This document shows, one piece after another, positions 24,111-37,199 of a DNA stretch of 64,000 nucleotides. Origin of the DNA: Epiperipatus broadwayi. Its lineage: Eukaryota; Onychophora; Udeonychophora; Euonychophora; Peripatidae. Within the stretch, counting starts at the first letter, position 1. Every line of letters begins with the position of its first letter. Where the stretch lies: positions 4,944,751 to 5,008,750 of the forward strand of contig JAQFVV010012477.1 of the NCBI GenBank assembly GCA_028023455.1, written 5' to 3'. A program made the translations under genes and the position numbers. The notes beneath the pieces are model-generated. The model was not told the origin of the DNA, did not search any database, and saw nothing but the letters and a program-made list of their open reading frames with translations.

Positions 24111-24692
24111 CATCTTTCACACACACATATATATATAATCAGTACTCAGTTTAAATTAAGATAGCTAATATTTAAACTTCTAATGGATAGGCTTCAATTT
24201 AATGCACTCTCCACCTCTTCAGCCATCCATGCCATTGAAAATCTGATGATAGAATGCCTACATCCCCTGTTGATGCCAATTATTATTATCATGCCCATGT
24301 TAACCCTAAGTCACTCTGACCTCACATGTTTAGGACCTTATTCATTTAAATACACAGAAGAGGGATGGGCACGATACAGGCTAAATTTGTGATATTTGAT
24401 TTACAAGTATAATTTATATACCTGGAGTTATGTAATTATATAACGGATTTGTATTCTTCTTATCCCTCTTATGTGTATTTAAATGGATAATATCCTACAC
24501 ATGAGGAGTCAGAGTGACTTAAGGTCAACATGGGAATGAGAATAATATAGGTTATTTGGGCATTCCACCATCAAATTTTCAATGGTATGGATCTTGAAGA
24601 GTTGGAAGGTGAGTAGATAAAGCCTGTCCATTAATTTTGAAAATTTTCTATCTTAATATAAACCCAGCACTGATAATATACGTGTGGGAGAT

Positions 24693-24755
24693 AATGATCT
24701 CGACCAACTGATGACTGCTGATTCAGTATGAAATGCCCATATATTGAAAATCATT
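24693..24755 (+). ncRNA. Hammerhead ribozyme with intact core, family C2 (right arm)
   Basis: CTGATGA at 24708-24714; stem II CTGCTG (24715-24720) with CAGTAT (24724-24729), one C·T mismatch and one G·T; GAAA at 24730-24733; stem III ATG/TAT over CCCA; cleavage base A at 24743. Distal stem I is AATGAT (24693-24698) with ATCATT (24750-24755) and proximal stem I is CAA with TTG. All catalytic positions are conserved and the triplet is AUA. Its helices are weaker than those of family A. Confidence 0.72.
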
Positions 24756-25256
24756 TATCTTTTTCACCTGGGTGTGCTCATGTGTATCGGTTGTATAGTA
24801 TCAAGTGAATAACTGAAGGGAGCTTAAAAGTCTGTGTTCAAATTCCTCATATAATTACATAACTCCAGGTATATAAATTATACTTCTATAATCAAATTTT
24901 ACTGTAAATATATTTTTCTGTAAATATTTAATGAGAAATAAATGTTAACTCTCCATTAAATAATAAATTCTTTATCTATCAGAAATTAAAACTACTAACG
25001 TTAGTATTAAGTTTATATTTAGCTTTTGCCAATGTAATTTTTATAAAATGCTAACATTAATTAAAATCACTCGTATAAAATAAATCTAAAATAGTTATAA
25101 TTCATAAAATAAAGTTATTAGTATGAAACAAAAAAAAATGTAATTAATAAAATAACTGTCTAATTCAATCAATTAAAAATAATATCAGAAATGTAAAACT
25201 AGTGATATATATATATTTAATTAAAAAAAACTTTCAGAATTTTATCTTCAGCAAGC

Positions 25257-27120
25257 TTTTTTTTTTTTTTCAAAATAATCTTTATTTGCAGAAAAAGTTA
25301 AATATACAGTGTAATATAGAGTTCTTGTTTACAATCAGGGGTGATCAGTTTTGTACTATTGGTAAGTATGAATCATGAAGAATTAAACATATTAAATAAG
25401 CAGTGGACTAATAATGATATTGAATACCAGAGCATTGTATAAATTAAATTGTAAAATCATGTTTGTTTAACAAATAACATATATTAAATTGAATAAGTGA
25501 TAAGCAATGCATATTAACAAGTGATAATATGAAGTGACTAACTTTCAACATCTTACAACTAATTGAATCTATAGTATAACATCATATTTTAAAACTAAAC
25601 ATTCATTGTGCAAATACCTTATCATTATAAACCAAAAACCATTAGTCATAATTGTGGCATGAGTGTGGATTACATCAAAACATGTTAAAGACTGAGTTGT
25701 TATTAAATTAGATGATGAGTATAGGAATAAAAGTAAAATTTTATGTTATGTCACTTATCAGGCATGATTTAAGTTGGCATATAAATCCCATGGCATGCAA
25801 AGTTTGAGTGTCATGAATAAATTATGCACATGGTCATTGCTAAATATTTAATTGACTCCAGGTTTGCTCGGTGAGGCTAGGCAGGCAGGTGCTTAGATCA
25901 CTTTCTTTAGCTTTATATAGTAACTTTAGGAAAAGGTCTTCAATAGACCGACCAACTCTCTATCAAATAATACCTTACATATAATCTTCCATATGAGAAA
26001 ATTTGTGAAAGTGGCCAGGTGGATGGAGCCAAAATGTCCATTATTGAATGCATTACTAAGGTGGACCTTTGTAGAGTTGTACCTGTAATCCTCTGTAGGG
26101 CAATATTCCATAACTAAATCCACCATTTACATTGATAGAGTATGTGTTCAATAGACTCATCAAATCTTCTACAAAGGGTACATATGGTATCAATATTATG
26201 TCCAAACATCCCAGTAGGCAAGGCTCCAAGGTTGACCTTAACCAAAAAATCTACATTTTTGAATGCATTACTAAGGTGGACCTTTGTAGAGTTGTACCCT
26301 GTAATCCTCTGTAGGGCAATATTCCATAACTGAATCCACCATTCACATTGATAGAGTATGTGTTCAATAGACTCATCAAATCTTCTACAAAGGGTACATA
26401 TGGTATCAATATTATGTCCAAACATCCCAGTAGGCAAGGCTCCAAGGTTGACCTTAACCAAAAAATTTACAAACTTTGGTTCCAATTTCTGGAACTTGGT
26501 CAGCCTTATGAGACGAGGTATTCCAAATGGGAGAAGATTCTCTGTTCTAGATTTACCAGAGTGAACTAATGGATAAGAACTCCAGTAGGATATTTTTTCA
26601 TCAAACATGGAGCTGGAGCTTTTGATGCTATTGAAGACAATAGTTAATTGTTGTTACATCCAGATGTTTCTTTTCGAGGGTGTGGACGATCAATGGGGAT
26701 TATTTTTTCTAAAGGTATGCGACTTTCTAGGTTTGCATTGTCTTTGAAAATTTTAACAAGGACATTGGAAGTACTCTGTATAAGAAAAATTTTAATCGAG
26801 TGCAATCCTAATACATTGAGATGTCTTGGTTTTTGCAAAACATTAAGACTTATTGTGGGGGTCTTCCCTACCCAGCACAGCTTTCTGCATAGAGATTCAA
26901 CTTTGTGGATGAAGAAAATTGTTAGTGAAAAACCAGCTAGATAATAAGTAATTTTTGGTAAAATCATAGTATTGAGGAGTGCAACCTTTCCAAACAGGTA
27001 AATGTTAGATAGTGAATTAATAGTGTTTTCAATCTTTAAAATTAATGAATTTTCAAGTTCTTTTCTTATGTCTAATGGAGAAAAAGCAATACTAAATATA
27101 GTACATGGTAAATGGGAAGG
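25257..27120 (-). pseudogene. L1/Tx1-like LINE, C-terminal part with zinc knuckle
   Basis: Minus-strand non-LTR retrotransposon remnant. A poly-A tail (poly-T at 25257-25270) follows an AATAAA signal (plus 25281-25286), marking the 3' end. Coding traces run from about 27120 to 25900: a thumb-like segment LFGKVALLNTMILPKITYYLAGF, then CWVGKTPTISLNVLQKPRH, then the ORF at 26114-26608 with the zf-RVT knuckle CTLCRRFDESIEHILYQC. The knuckle region is duplicated (see separate entry). The catalytic RT core is absent, so this is a 5'-truncated, inactive copy. A related copy is at 53850-55020. Confidence 0.8.
26035..26565 (-). repeat. 216-bp duplication of the LINE zinc-knuckle segment
   Basis: The segment with CAAATCTTCTACAAAGGGTA occurs at 26159 and 26375 (offset 216), nearly identical. 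A partial third copy (CTAAGGTGGACCTTTGTAGA and neighbours) is at about 26030-26125. In translation, the knuckle CTLCRRFDESIEHILYQC appears twice in one ORF. The near-identity shows that the duplication is recent relative to the decay of the element. Confidence 0.92.
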
Positions 27121-29574
27121 AAAATCCTTTCTGAAATATGATTAAAACCAACATGCTATATACATGGTGATAAGTATCAACTGTCATTAGTATCTAATTT
27201 TGGTATGTTTACCTCAATCAAAAAATAATTTTTGAAGGCTAAAAGAACTTTAAAAATAAAATATTCCTGTGCTTTAATAGAATTAAAGATGCAACAGTTT
27301 TACTGAAATGATGATATATTTTATCTGAAACTGCAATAAAATAATGCAAAAATAAGAAGAAGAGAGAAATAATTATGAAATTAGCAGCCAGAGTAATGTA
27401 ACATCTCATTGCTTCATTTTTTATTATTGGAATATCTGCCAACTGTGATTAACTGTGTATGTTTACTATTTAAATAATAAATAGTAGATAATCATTAATT
27501 TACCTAGCAAAAATAGACAAATGAGTTATGCAATAAGTTTGTCATTAAAATATATTAGTCAGTGACAAAAGTTTTTACTTAATTTATAGTTGTTGTAAAT
27601 ACATTATGAACTAAAGATCAGCCTTTTCAAGCTATTGTGCATGCACTTTTTATGAGTGTTAATAATAAATGAATACTTTCATTCCCAACACAAGATATAG
27701 TATTTATGAAAGAATAAAATGAATCCACTTATTCTTTCCAACCCAAATGCTTATATATGGGCAAATATTAAGTACTGGAAATGAAAGCATGAGGATAGAC
27801 CACTCACTTTAAATTACTGTTTATGATATCTGAATGAATGATGTTGACAAAATTATCTTCCACATAAAAAGAGTCCCAGGTGTAATTGTTTCAGTGAAGG
27901 GGTAGAGGTGAAATGAAAAAAAAAATTATTTAATTTCCCTGTGAAATTCATTAGAATAGGACAAGAGTGAATTTAATAGTAAAAGACTTTTTAAGGAATA
28001 AGAGTTTTTGGATCTATTCCACTTTGAGAAAAATAAAATGTCTTGCTGTGGCTATACAGGTCAGATCATTAATTTTGAGCTTAAAAATCAAGTACATTTC
28101 CCAGAAAGTTACTTCATGATTATTTATAATTAATTCACTATTTTAATCTATAGATAAATGTTGTATAGTTAATAATTAATCAATATTAAAATGCTAGCTG
28201 AGTATTCTTACTAAACTTTATTGAAAATCCTTAAAAAAAGAAATCCCAGCTTTAGATCATTATAATAAATTAATATATATATGGGTGTGGGCATTTGTGT
28301 ATATATGTATATGTGACAACATTTAAAGTATATAATAAATAAAGCAAATTTTAAAGGTATCTATGGACCTTTCCCTAATATCAGTAATCATTGTCCAACA
28401 TAAAATAAAAGAAATAAACTCTCATAGTAAATATTTTAGAAATTTAATCATTTGATTATCAAATCAGTATAATGGACTAAATAATAAAATCACTTCATAT
28501 CAGCTATTTATTTTAATGTGAAAATAAATTCATTTAAGACTAGAAGAAGTGCTGAAATTCACTCTGTATATATATATATATGTGTGTGTAAAAATGCACA
28601 AGACATTTAATTTAAATAATAATAATTTTATTATAAATAATAATAGCAGCTCTAATAAAATATGGATAAAATGTTTATACTTCTTTAAACTTTATGGTGT
28701 ATTACTAAAAATAAAAATTATATGGGTAAAAACATCAATGTAGGATGGTACAACTAGTAAAAGTGTAAACATAATTAATAGGTAATTATAAAATAAGAGA
28801 TGATATTATATATATATATAAATAATTATGTATAAAATTAATTGTGGAAATTGCAAAATGGTTTACCATAGACAGACAGAGAAACAATTAGATGAAAGGG
28901 TAAAAGAACAATGCCATTAGTGGAAATAAAAATAAATTGCATTATATAAAATATGAACATAAAACGGATTGTGTAAATAAATATAAAACCTTTAAATTAT
29001 AATTAAAAACCTAATAGAAGGAAAATATATGAAACAAATTATATTAACTACAATAAACATAACAGTATAAATATATATTAGACATATTTTAATAACTAAT
29101 AATTGGTCAATAAAAATAAATGGAAAATTATATAGTATATGTTTATGCAATTTTTTTTTTGTATATGTTATATTATTGTTATAACTGGGTTTTCTAGTTA
29201 ATTATATATATATATAATATAGATGGTTATATGTATACAATGTAAATTGAAGTTTTATAATAATTCCATCACATTGAAAATGTAAAAAAAAAAGTGAAAA
29301 AGTTTTCTGTATTATTTTTATTATTAATGGAATACAATCAACTCATATAGTTTCAACCATTCCACTTGTGTTTAAAAATCCCAATCTGAATCACTCACCT
29401 TAGATTAAAGAAATAATTTATCTAAGTTGCATGATACAGTCTTGGATTTTTAAAGACAAGTAGCATTGCTGAAACTGAAGATGTTCATTGTATTCTATTA
29501 TTATATGAGTTTCATCTAGCATTATGTTATTCTTTAATTTATTTTTATTATTATATATATATATAATAAGTGTA
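27121..29574. other. A+T-rich sequence without recognised genes
   Basis: The ORFs at 27239-27442 (minus) and 28549-28743 (plus) show no family features; the second begins at a (TA)n(TG)n tract. TA microsatellites at 28272, 28567 and 28809. Confidence 0.5.
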
Positions 29575-29790
29575 ATAATGTTCAAGACTAAATGGGTTTA
29601 TAAATAATGATTCAAACCCATCAACACCTAGACAATCCTAATATCAATAACAATCAACAATCTCAAACTGTTGTCAAGGCAACCTCTTTTTAGCAATAAA
29701 ACCTTTATTGCTAAAAAAAGGTTGCCTTGACAACAGTTTGAGATTGTTAATTGTTATTGATATTGGAATTGTCTAAGTGTTGACAGTTTT
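29575..29790. repeat. Family D near-perfect palindrome
   Basis: Arms of about 75 bp mirror each other around 29706. The left arm has CAATCTCAAACTGTTGTCAAG, the right arm its exact complement, and the unit AGCAATAAA/TTTATTGCT closes the centre. The outer end GTCTAAGTGTTGAC matches other family D copies. The inverted-dimer layout is like that of families A to C. Confidence 0.88.
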
Positions 29791-31204
29791 TAATGATTAT
29801 ATATATATATATAGGGAGAGAAAGAGATAGTTATTGCTATTATATAAAAATATTTTATTTTATATTATGTAATTTATTTAAATGTATTAAAAAGCAGCAT
29901 AATTGATTAAAATTCTTTACATTTTGATGGTAATTAAAATAAAGGTAATTTATAATTTAAATACTAATGATTGAAAGTTAAAAATAATGGCCCAGTCAAC
30001 ATATTATGATTTTATCTAACCATGATTAGTCATATGTTTCAGGCCTCATATTGCCAACTCTTTTAATCTTATAGGGGTTAGAATATATAATTATTTAAAT
30101 AAAGTTATTTAATAGCAACATATATGATGTGTATTATAGTCCTGACTATTTAAGTTATTTTACACATTTCAAAATGTGTGTGCAAGAACATCAGTTAAAC
30201 ATGTTTAATTTGCATATATTATACTTATATCACTGAATTTGTTGAGTTTCTGATGATTGATTACAGTATGGTTGAAGCTGTTGATGATTAGCAAACTATT
30301 GGTTGAAATTAAAGATTTGATTTTATATTACACAAATTGAATTCAGTAATTAATCTTTCAATTGTATCTACTGGATATAAAATCAATATAAACCACAACT
30401 AATATATGTAATAAATAAATAATAATTACATTATATTTTTAAATAATAAGTTGCAGAAGCTATATTTTAATTAATGCTGTGTAATTATCATAAACTGTAC
30501 TATATAACTAATAATCACTAGATGGCAGAATTTGAACACCCCCATTTTGCAATTTATTAAATACATAAAATTTGAAACTTTAATCTTAGGAAAAATTATT
30601 TTATATATGTATGAATGATACATATAACCTATATAATGCTTTTAGCATAATTACTGTAATTTATTAAAATATATTTATATAATATTTTTACATCTTCCAT
30701 TGATAATTTTTTTTTGAAGAATTTATAAAATAATGATATGCTAAATATATTTTACAATATAAAATATATTTATCAAATTATATTTTATGCATATTGTATG
30801 CTGAAATTCTTTGACATTATTATCATGGTCTTTCAATAAAACATCTTTCGTTTTTAAAATGAAGATATCGAAATTATATTCTATGATAATTATTTCAGCT
30901 GGATAATTTTACACTTTGGAAATAAAAAAAATGTATAGCAACGTTTAAATTTTAATTTATTAAGCTTTTATTTCTTTGTACAGTTGTATTGAATTTTAAT
31001 GGATAGTTGCAAAAATTGTTAACATTCTTTATATGTATATATTGAAGTATGCATTTTTTATGTTCTTATCTAATTTTTCAAATTTTTTTTTTCTGAAATA
31101 TTTAAAAAGATTTTATTTAAAAACTCATATATATATGTGTGGAAAATAAAAATTACAATAAATTTTTTTTTCTCTCTTTATTGAATATGTGTTGCATGTA
31201 TATT
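29791..31204. other. A+T-rich sequence without recognised genes
   Basis: No supportable gene. A short block ATCACTAGATGG (30506-30517) also occurs inverted near 37170, beside the Penelope-like element. Confidence 0.45.
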
Positions 31205-31295
31205 TATTGTTAAATGGAGGTCACCTTGACAACAGATTAAGATTGTTGATTATTATTGGGATTGTCTAAGTGTTCACTGATTTTAATGATTATAT
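31205..31295 (+). repeat. Family D partial copy
   Basis: A single arm with GGTCACCTTGACAACAG, AAGATTGTTGATTATTATTGG and ATTGTCTAAGTGTT, equivalent to the right arm at 29720-29785. Confidence 0.75.
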
Positions 31296-31379
31296 ATATA
31301 TATTGTTTATCATCTTTTTATAATTTATTATATTTCAATATTGAGAATAACATTACTAACTTATATTGAAGTTCTTTTT

Positions 31380-31470
31380 TTTATATGTCAAAGTGTTGAC
31401 TGGTAAGCAAACCCAGGCCAGCTGCTTGAAAGGCAGCCATGTGAACCACTAGGTCACCAACGCTTGACAA
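31380..31470 (-). mobile_element. tRNA-derived SINE, anticodon-like TTC
   Basis: On the minus strand: GCGTTGGTGACCTAGTGG head, then a 4-bp anticodon-like stem CTGC/GCAG with a 7-nt loop CTTTCAA (TTC in the anticodon position), then GGGTTTGCTTACC in the B-box place. The tail resembles the ATGCTATGACMCATG tail of the copy at 32981. It is not a functional tRNA: no acceptor stem. Confidence 0.65.
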
Positions 31471-32550
<1,080 letters not shown>

Positions 32551-32980
32551 CCTTTCACTAATAAGTAATAAGTTTTTCAATGACTGTGTAAACCAATTCC
32601 TGTATCACAAATATGTTCATATATAGAACATGCTGGTCTATTATTCATTTTATTTGAGATTTTACACTGCTGCCTTAACCTTTTTTGTAGCTTTTCTTTA
32701 AAAAAAAAAATTCAATAATTAATGTAATTGTAATTCTATAGTATATTTTCCAGTGAAAATAATCAATATTACACAAATTTATCATCATATTCATTTGCTT
32801 ATTAAAAAATTGTTAAATTATGTACTACTTTATCTCTCATAACTTTCTGCAGTCTGTTTTATTCCCTCCACTATCTTTATAACATTACATCATTATTCTA
32901 ATTTTTATTTATATCATATAATTGTTATTGTTATTATTTTTTGCTTTTACTTGTCTTTCGATATTAAATATCCTATTTAT

Positions 32981-33083
32981 GTCAAGCATTGGTGGTCGAG
33001 AGGTCAGCGACAGCTGCTTTACAAGCAGTTGTCCCAGGTTAGCGAATTCACTTTTCAACTGATGCTATGACCCATGAGAAATT
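32981..33083 (+). mobile_element. tRNA-derived SINE, anticodon-like TAC
   Basis: TCAAGCATTGGTGG head; A-box-like TGGTCGAGAGG; anticodon-like arm CTGC (33014-33017), loop TTTACAA, GCAG (33025-33028) with TAC in the anticodon position; B-box region GGTTAGCGAATTC; tail ATGCTATGACCCATG. Same family as 31380-31470 and 62302-62397. Confidence 0.72.
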
Positions 33084-34139
33084 ATATATATATATGTCTT
33101 ACTTATAATTTTTACTATACCTACACTATGTTTTCTAGAAGATGAGCAAAGTAATTTTTGGACTATCTATTAGCTATTTTAAAAATCTAACAACAGAAAG
33201 TTCAAAACACTAACTTTATTTAAAAAAGAGATTTGCAATGGTTAATTACAAATACATATTAACTATAATTTCTAAATCTTATCACATAACCTTATCAAAA
33301 ATAACCATAATATTAACTGCATTCAAGATTTTATTTTTTACCTAGAAAAACCCATTAGAAATTATAAACTTTTTTTTTTTTAAAAAAAATTGATTGACTG
33401 TTATTGATCTTAAATACAGATTGTTATAATTTTCAAATCTAAAGAACCTTAGTAGAAATAAATGACAAAAAAGTGTTTGATCTATATTATAATCAATAAA
33501 GTGAAGAAAAGCAAATTCTTTGTTAATACATTATTCTAATATAAAAATGTTTAATAAAATATTAAAATTAGTAGTTACAGATTTGGTATTATTTAATATT
33601 TACATTGCAAAATTGGATAGAAAATTAAATAAAATTTTTTATTATTATTACTGTATAAAATGTTACATCAATATAAAAAGAATGTTTAAAAAATGAAGTT
33701 TAATACAGAAAAAGTTAAAAGGTAGTATTATGAAATATTAAATATAGCTGGTTAAAGGGCTAGCTTGCAACATATATAATTGTATATTTGTTTTATGAAT
33801 TAGTTTGTATAATTACAACAAAATTTTTAATTCCTTTACCCTTTTTTGTGGAGTTAGAATGACAATATTAATTTACAAGTGCCTGCTAATGATGATGATC
33901 AAATAAGGGTAGTGATTTAAATAACTGGCAGTCAGATAAATAGTAATGTTTCTGTATAAAAGGAATCTGGTTAGTATTAGTTATCAGAAGTGTGTTTGCA
34001 ACCATGATGACCTGAACTAATTATATAATATTATTGTTAGGATTAACTTTACTAGTCATAGAGTAGAAGAGACTTACATTAAGCATTAAAATTGAGATCT
34101 ATGAAATAAAGTACTTAGAAATTGATGTGGCATAAGATA
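33084..34139. other. A+T-rich sequence without recognised genes
   Basis: No supportable feature. Confidence 0.5.
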
Positions 34140-34260
34140 TACATATATATATATAAGCTTGTTTAGAGCTACTAGTATGCTCATTATATTTACATTTATA
34201 AATACAAGCTTATTAAATTAAGTCACATGATGTATGACTTGATTTCCTTACTATATATAT
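34140..34260 (+). repeat. Family B partial copy without ribozyme
   Basis: Contains the family B end blocks AAGCTTGTTTAGAGCTA, AATACAAGCTTA and GATGTATGACTTGATTTCC in the order seen at 36030-36120. The ribozyme region is missing. Confidence 0.65.
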
Positions 34261-35539
34261 GTTGATGTGAAGATTTTCACTGACTACAAATATATATGAT
34301 ATATTTTGAGGGTTCATCCAAATATGATTTTGATTGTAAGGTACTTCCGAATTGATCACACAAGCCAACAACTAGGTGATGAATAGAAAATTGTAATCTT
34401 AATTTATTACATAAATTATTCACTTCATGAATACTGCTTTATGCATTTTAGATGCTTTCATTAAAATTGGGTTATAGTTAAAGTAAAACAGCTTTTAAAT
34501 TGAGCATTGCTGGACAAAGGTCTTTCTAACAAATATTTCTCAAAAGAAGAACTGTGGGGAAAATCAGTACTCACCACACCTGTCACCTGTTAGCTAGTGA
34601 ACATTTTAATGGTTTTTCAACTCTCATTATATGGGCTAATTAAAAATGTCTACATATAGATTTATTGGCAAATTTTGGATGATTGGTTAAATCCAAAACT
34701 TATTTGAAATCAGAAAAGATATACTTGGCTCAGATTCAAAGCCTGATTTATGGAAAATTGGACAATAATGTGGTATCATCACACTATAAAACTTTTCAAT
34801 TACTTTATATATATATGCCAAGAGTTTCATCAATTATCTTATATAGGTTTTTATATCAAATTTATATAGGTATGTAATTTAAAGAAAAAGAAAAACAAAC
34901 AAAAACTTGAAAACATTTTGACAAAAGGTTATCTTTAATTAGATTTTTTTTTTTTTTTTCACATTTCGATTTTCTAAAACGTTTTGCGAAAAATCTGGTG
35001 GGAAATATTTGTTTTTAAATAAGATATGTACAATTTATGAATACCCCTGTAAATAAGTATATAAATTTTTTCCTGACTATTGACTTTGACAGAATAGTCT
35101 GGTCATCACAAATCTAAAAGAAACTAAAGGTTGAATTACTATGCTAGTTCTGTTACAAGTCATATCAATAACTGCTTTTACCTTAATATTCACTAATGTA
35201 AAGGCCAATGTTTTGTTATCCATGCTAGTACTGTCATCAATCAGGATAGTAATAACTTAAAATAATAGAAAAAATATTATCATTTGAAATGTTATGTTAT
35301 TTATACACTAACCTATGTGTTTTTACTAACATTTGAATACATTTGGAAAAGTAGAAATAAAGTATTAACTTTTCTAAAAAACATTTACTAATTCAAGTAG
35401 ATAATAGAGATAATCAAATATAGAATTATAACTAAAATGCAAACATTTTTTTGTGTAATATAGTCAGTATGCAATATTATAATATAGAATTTTTTTTTTC
35501 GGTGTCAACAAATGTATTTTAACAAGAGTAATATTTGAA
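34261..35539. other. A+T-rich sequence without recognised genes
   Basis: A 64-codon ORF at 34683-34877 has no recognised similarity and is probably fortuitous. Confidence 0.45.
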
Positions 35540-36125
35540 GCATGCTAATAGCTCTAACAAGCTTTTATTGATAAGTGCCACAAAAGAAAGCATTTAAAAA
35601 TCTCTGGCTCACATTGGTGAGGTGCTAGGATATTCAGACACTAGATCTAAAATATCAACTCAAAAACAGCACTTACCTAATTCCTAACTATTAAGTAGAA
35701 AATGGGTCTGAAAACATTTCAGTCTCACCATATATTAATAACATCAGCAATATAACATCTCCAAATTCTTAAGAGCAAAATTACAACAATCAAAAAATCA
35801 AGGCATATATCACAACACTTGTTGTAAGCTTGTATTACAGATATGTAATATAGGGAGCATGCTAATAGTTCTAACAAGTGCTGGATTTTGAGTTTGGTAT
35901 TTTAGATCTAGTGTCTGAATATTCTAGCACTTCACTGACATGAACCATAACTTAAAACTGATCTGAGAATAGGGATAATTCTAAATAGAGATTTTAAAAT
36001 GATTTTTCTTGTGGTACTTAACAATAAAAGCTTGTTAGATCAGCATGCTTCCTATATTACAAATGTGCAATACAAGCTTAAAACAAGTAATGTGATATAT
36101 GACTTGATTTTTTGATTATTCTGAC
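35540..36125. repeat. Family B inverted repeats, with two decayed ribozymes
   Basis: Nested inversions. 35545-35670 (minus) mirrors 35850-36060 (plus), sharing GCATGCTAATAG, TAGATCTAGTGTC and TAGGATATTC or its complement. Also, 35790-35857 mirrors 36047-36120 (AATCAAAAAATCAAG against CTTGATTTTTTGATT). Hammerhead relics lie at about 35600-35640 (minus) and 35917-35980 (plus). Confidence 0.78.
35917..35982 (+). ncRNA. Decayed hammerhead, family B
   Basis: Aligns with 19210-19272. GAATATTC leads stem I and the core is CTGACAT (35935-35941) instead of CTGANGA, followed by AAAAC and GATC where GAAAC and GGTC stand in the intact copy. Catalytic G8, A9 and G12 are lost, so it is inactive. Confidence 0.5.
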
Positions 36126-37195
36126 AAGAGTATAAATCACATGGAAGATTAATTAAAATATTATTTGAATATAGATTTTTTCTTTTATTTTTAAAAAAAA
36201 CATGCTTCAATGTTTGCTTCTTATTTATTTATTTATTTTGATTTTTAATTACATGAGAGTAAAATAAATAAAAATGTTACAAGTCTTTAAAAATACTATG
36301 ATTTAAAAAAATAGAATAATTCTCACCCAAAGCTGGCAATCACCATTTAATAAAGTCACATGACCATTATTATTTTAGAAATTATTAGCATATATTTCAA
36401 AATTCCAGTTTTTCAAATTTTGTAATAAACCTGCTCATAGAACTCTGAACTACAGATTCATAATTCAGATAGATTTCAATATATTTTGCAGTGGTTTTTT
36501 TAAAACAAAAGTATGAACAATAATCAAATAAATATTTCTTTGGAAGGTTAGGTGACTCCCAAGCAACTGAAATGATAAGTTGACCTTTTTTAGAAACCAT
36601 TGGCTTTTGTGACTGTCATTTAAGAAAATAATAGAAAAGTCCATTGCTTGGGAGATCATGTGATATTATAGCACCAAAAGAGTCAGAATCAAAATATTAA
36701 TCCAAGGATTTTATATCATACCAAGTTATGAATGCAATAAACTATGCAGAGTTAATATGTTTGCTTTAAAGTGCTGATATTTTCGACTATGGATCTTGAT
36801 ATTGATTTTTTATAAGAAGAATTATTTGAATTCATCCTTTTTTTAACATTATCATGTATAAAAATAAATATAATCCTTTAGTGATTGTTATGCAATGACA
36901 CTCTGTGTGTGCAAATATAATTGAATTATATTTTGTTTTGATTGACTTATGATGATGATGGCTAATATAATACATGCATATACACACATGTGTTTATATT
37001 TTCTAATATACTGCAAAACATCAAGATAAAAAAATGAAATATGAATGAAATCTTATCCCAATGGATACTGTTAATATCTGAATTCATTTTTCTTCCTTAG
37101 ATATATTATGATCTACATATATATATATATATATATACAAAGCTTGTATGGAGATATTGGTAAAGCTCCATCTAGTGATCATATATATATAAATC
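36126..37195. other. A+T-rich sequence without recognised genes
   Basis: Overlapping minus ORFs at 36397-36659 show no family features. A (TA)n tract at 37120-37136 leads into a short hairpin (CTAGTGAT/ATCACTAG, 37173-37200) just outside the Penelope-like element. Confidence 0.45.
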
Positions 37196-37199
37196 ACTA

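Larger units (their letters stand above)
23935..24900. repeat. Family C2 hammerhead repeat, inverted dimer
   Basis: A roughly 950-bp foldback centred near 24445. The left arm (minus) and right arm (plus) each carry the family sequence: tail GGGATTTGAAC-like, ribozyme, AATATAAAC block, then AGTCACTCTGAC and TTTAAATACACA near the centre. The segment GGAGTTATGTAATTATAT at the centre (24424-24441) reappears inverted after the right-hand tail (24850-24867). Tail and head are therefore adjacent, as in a tandem or circular template. The small ORF at 24183-24392 is inside the repeat and is not a gene. Confidence 0.85.

Noticed and set aside
24183-24392. 69-codon plus ORF with balanced composition
   Set aside because: It lies inside the family C2 repeat, and the matching stretches of the other C2 copies do not keep the frame.
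26132-26569. Several plus-strand ORFs with repeated sequence
   Set aside because: They are antisense to the duplicated zinc-knuckle segment of the minus-strand LINE.
33014-33028. tRNA-Val-like anticodon arm
   Set aside because: No acceptor stem and an abnormal T-arm region. The same sequence recurs with other anticodon triplets, so it is a SINE.
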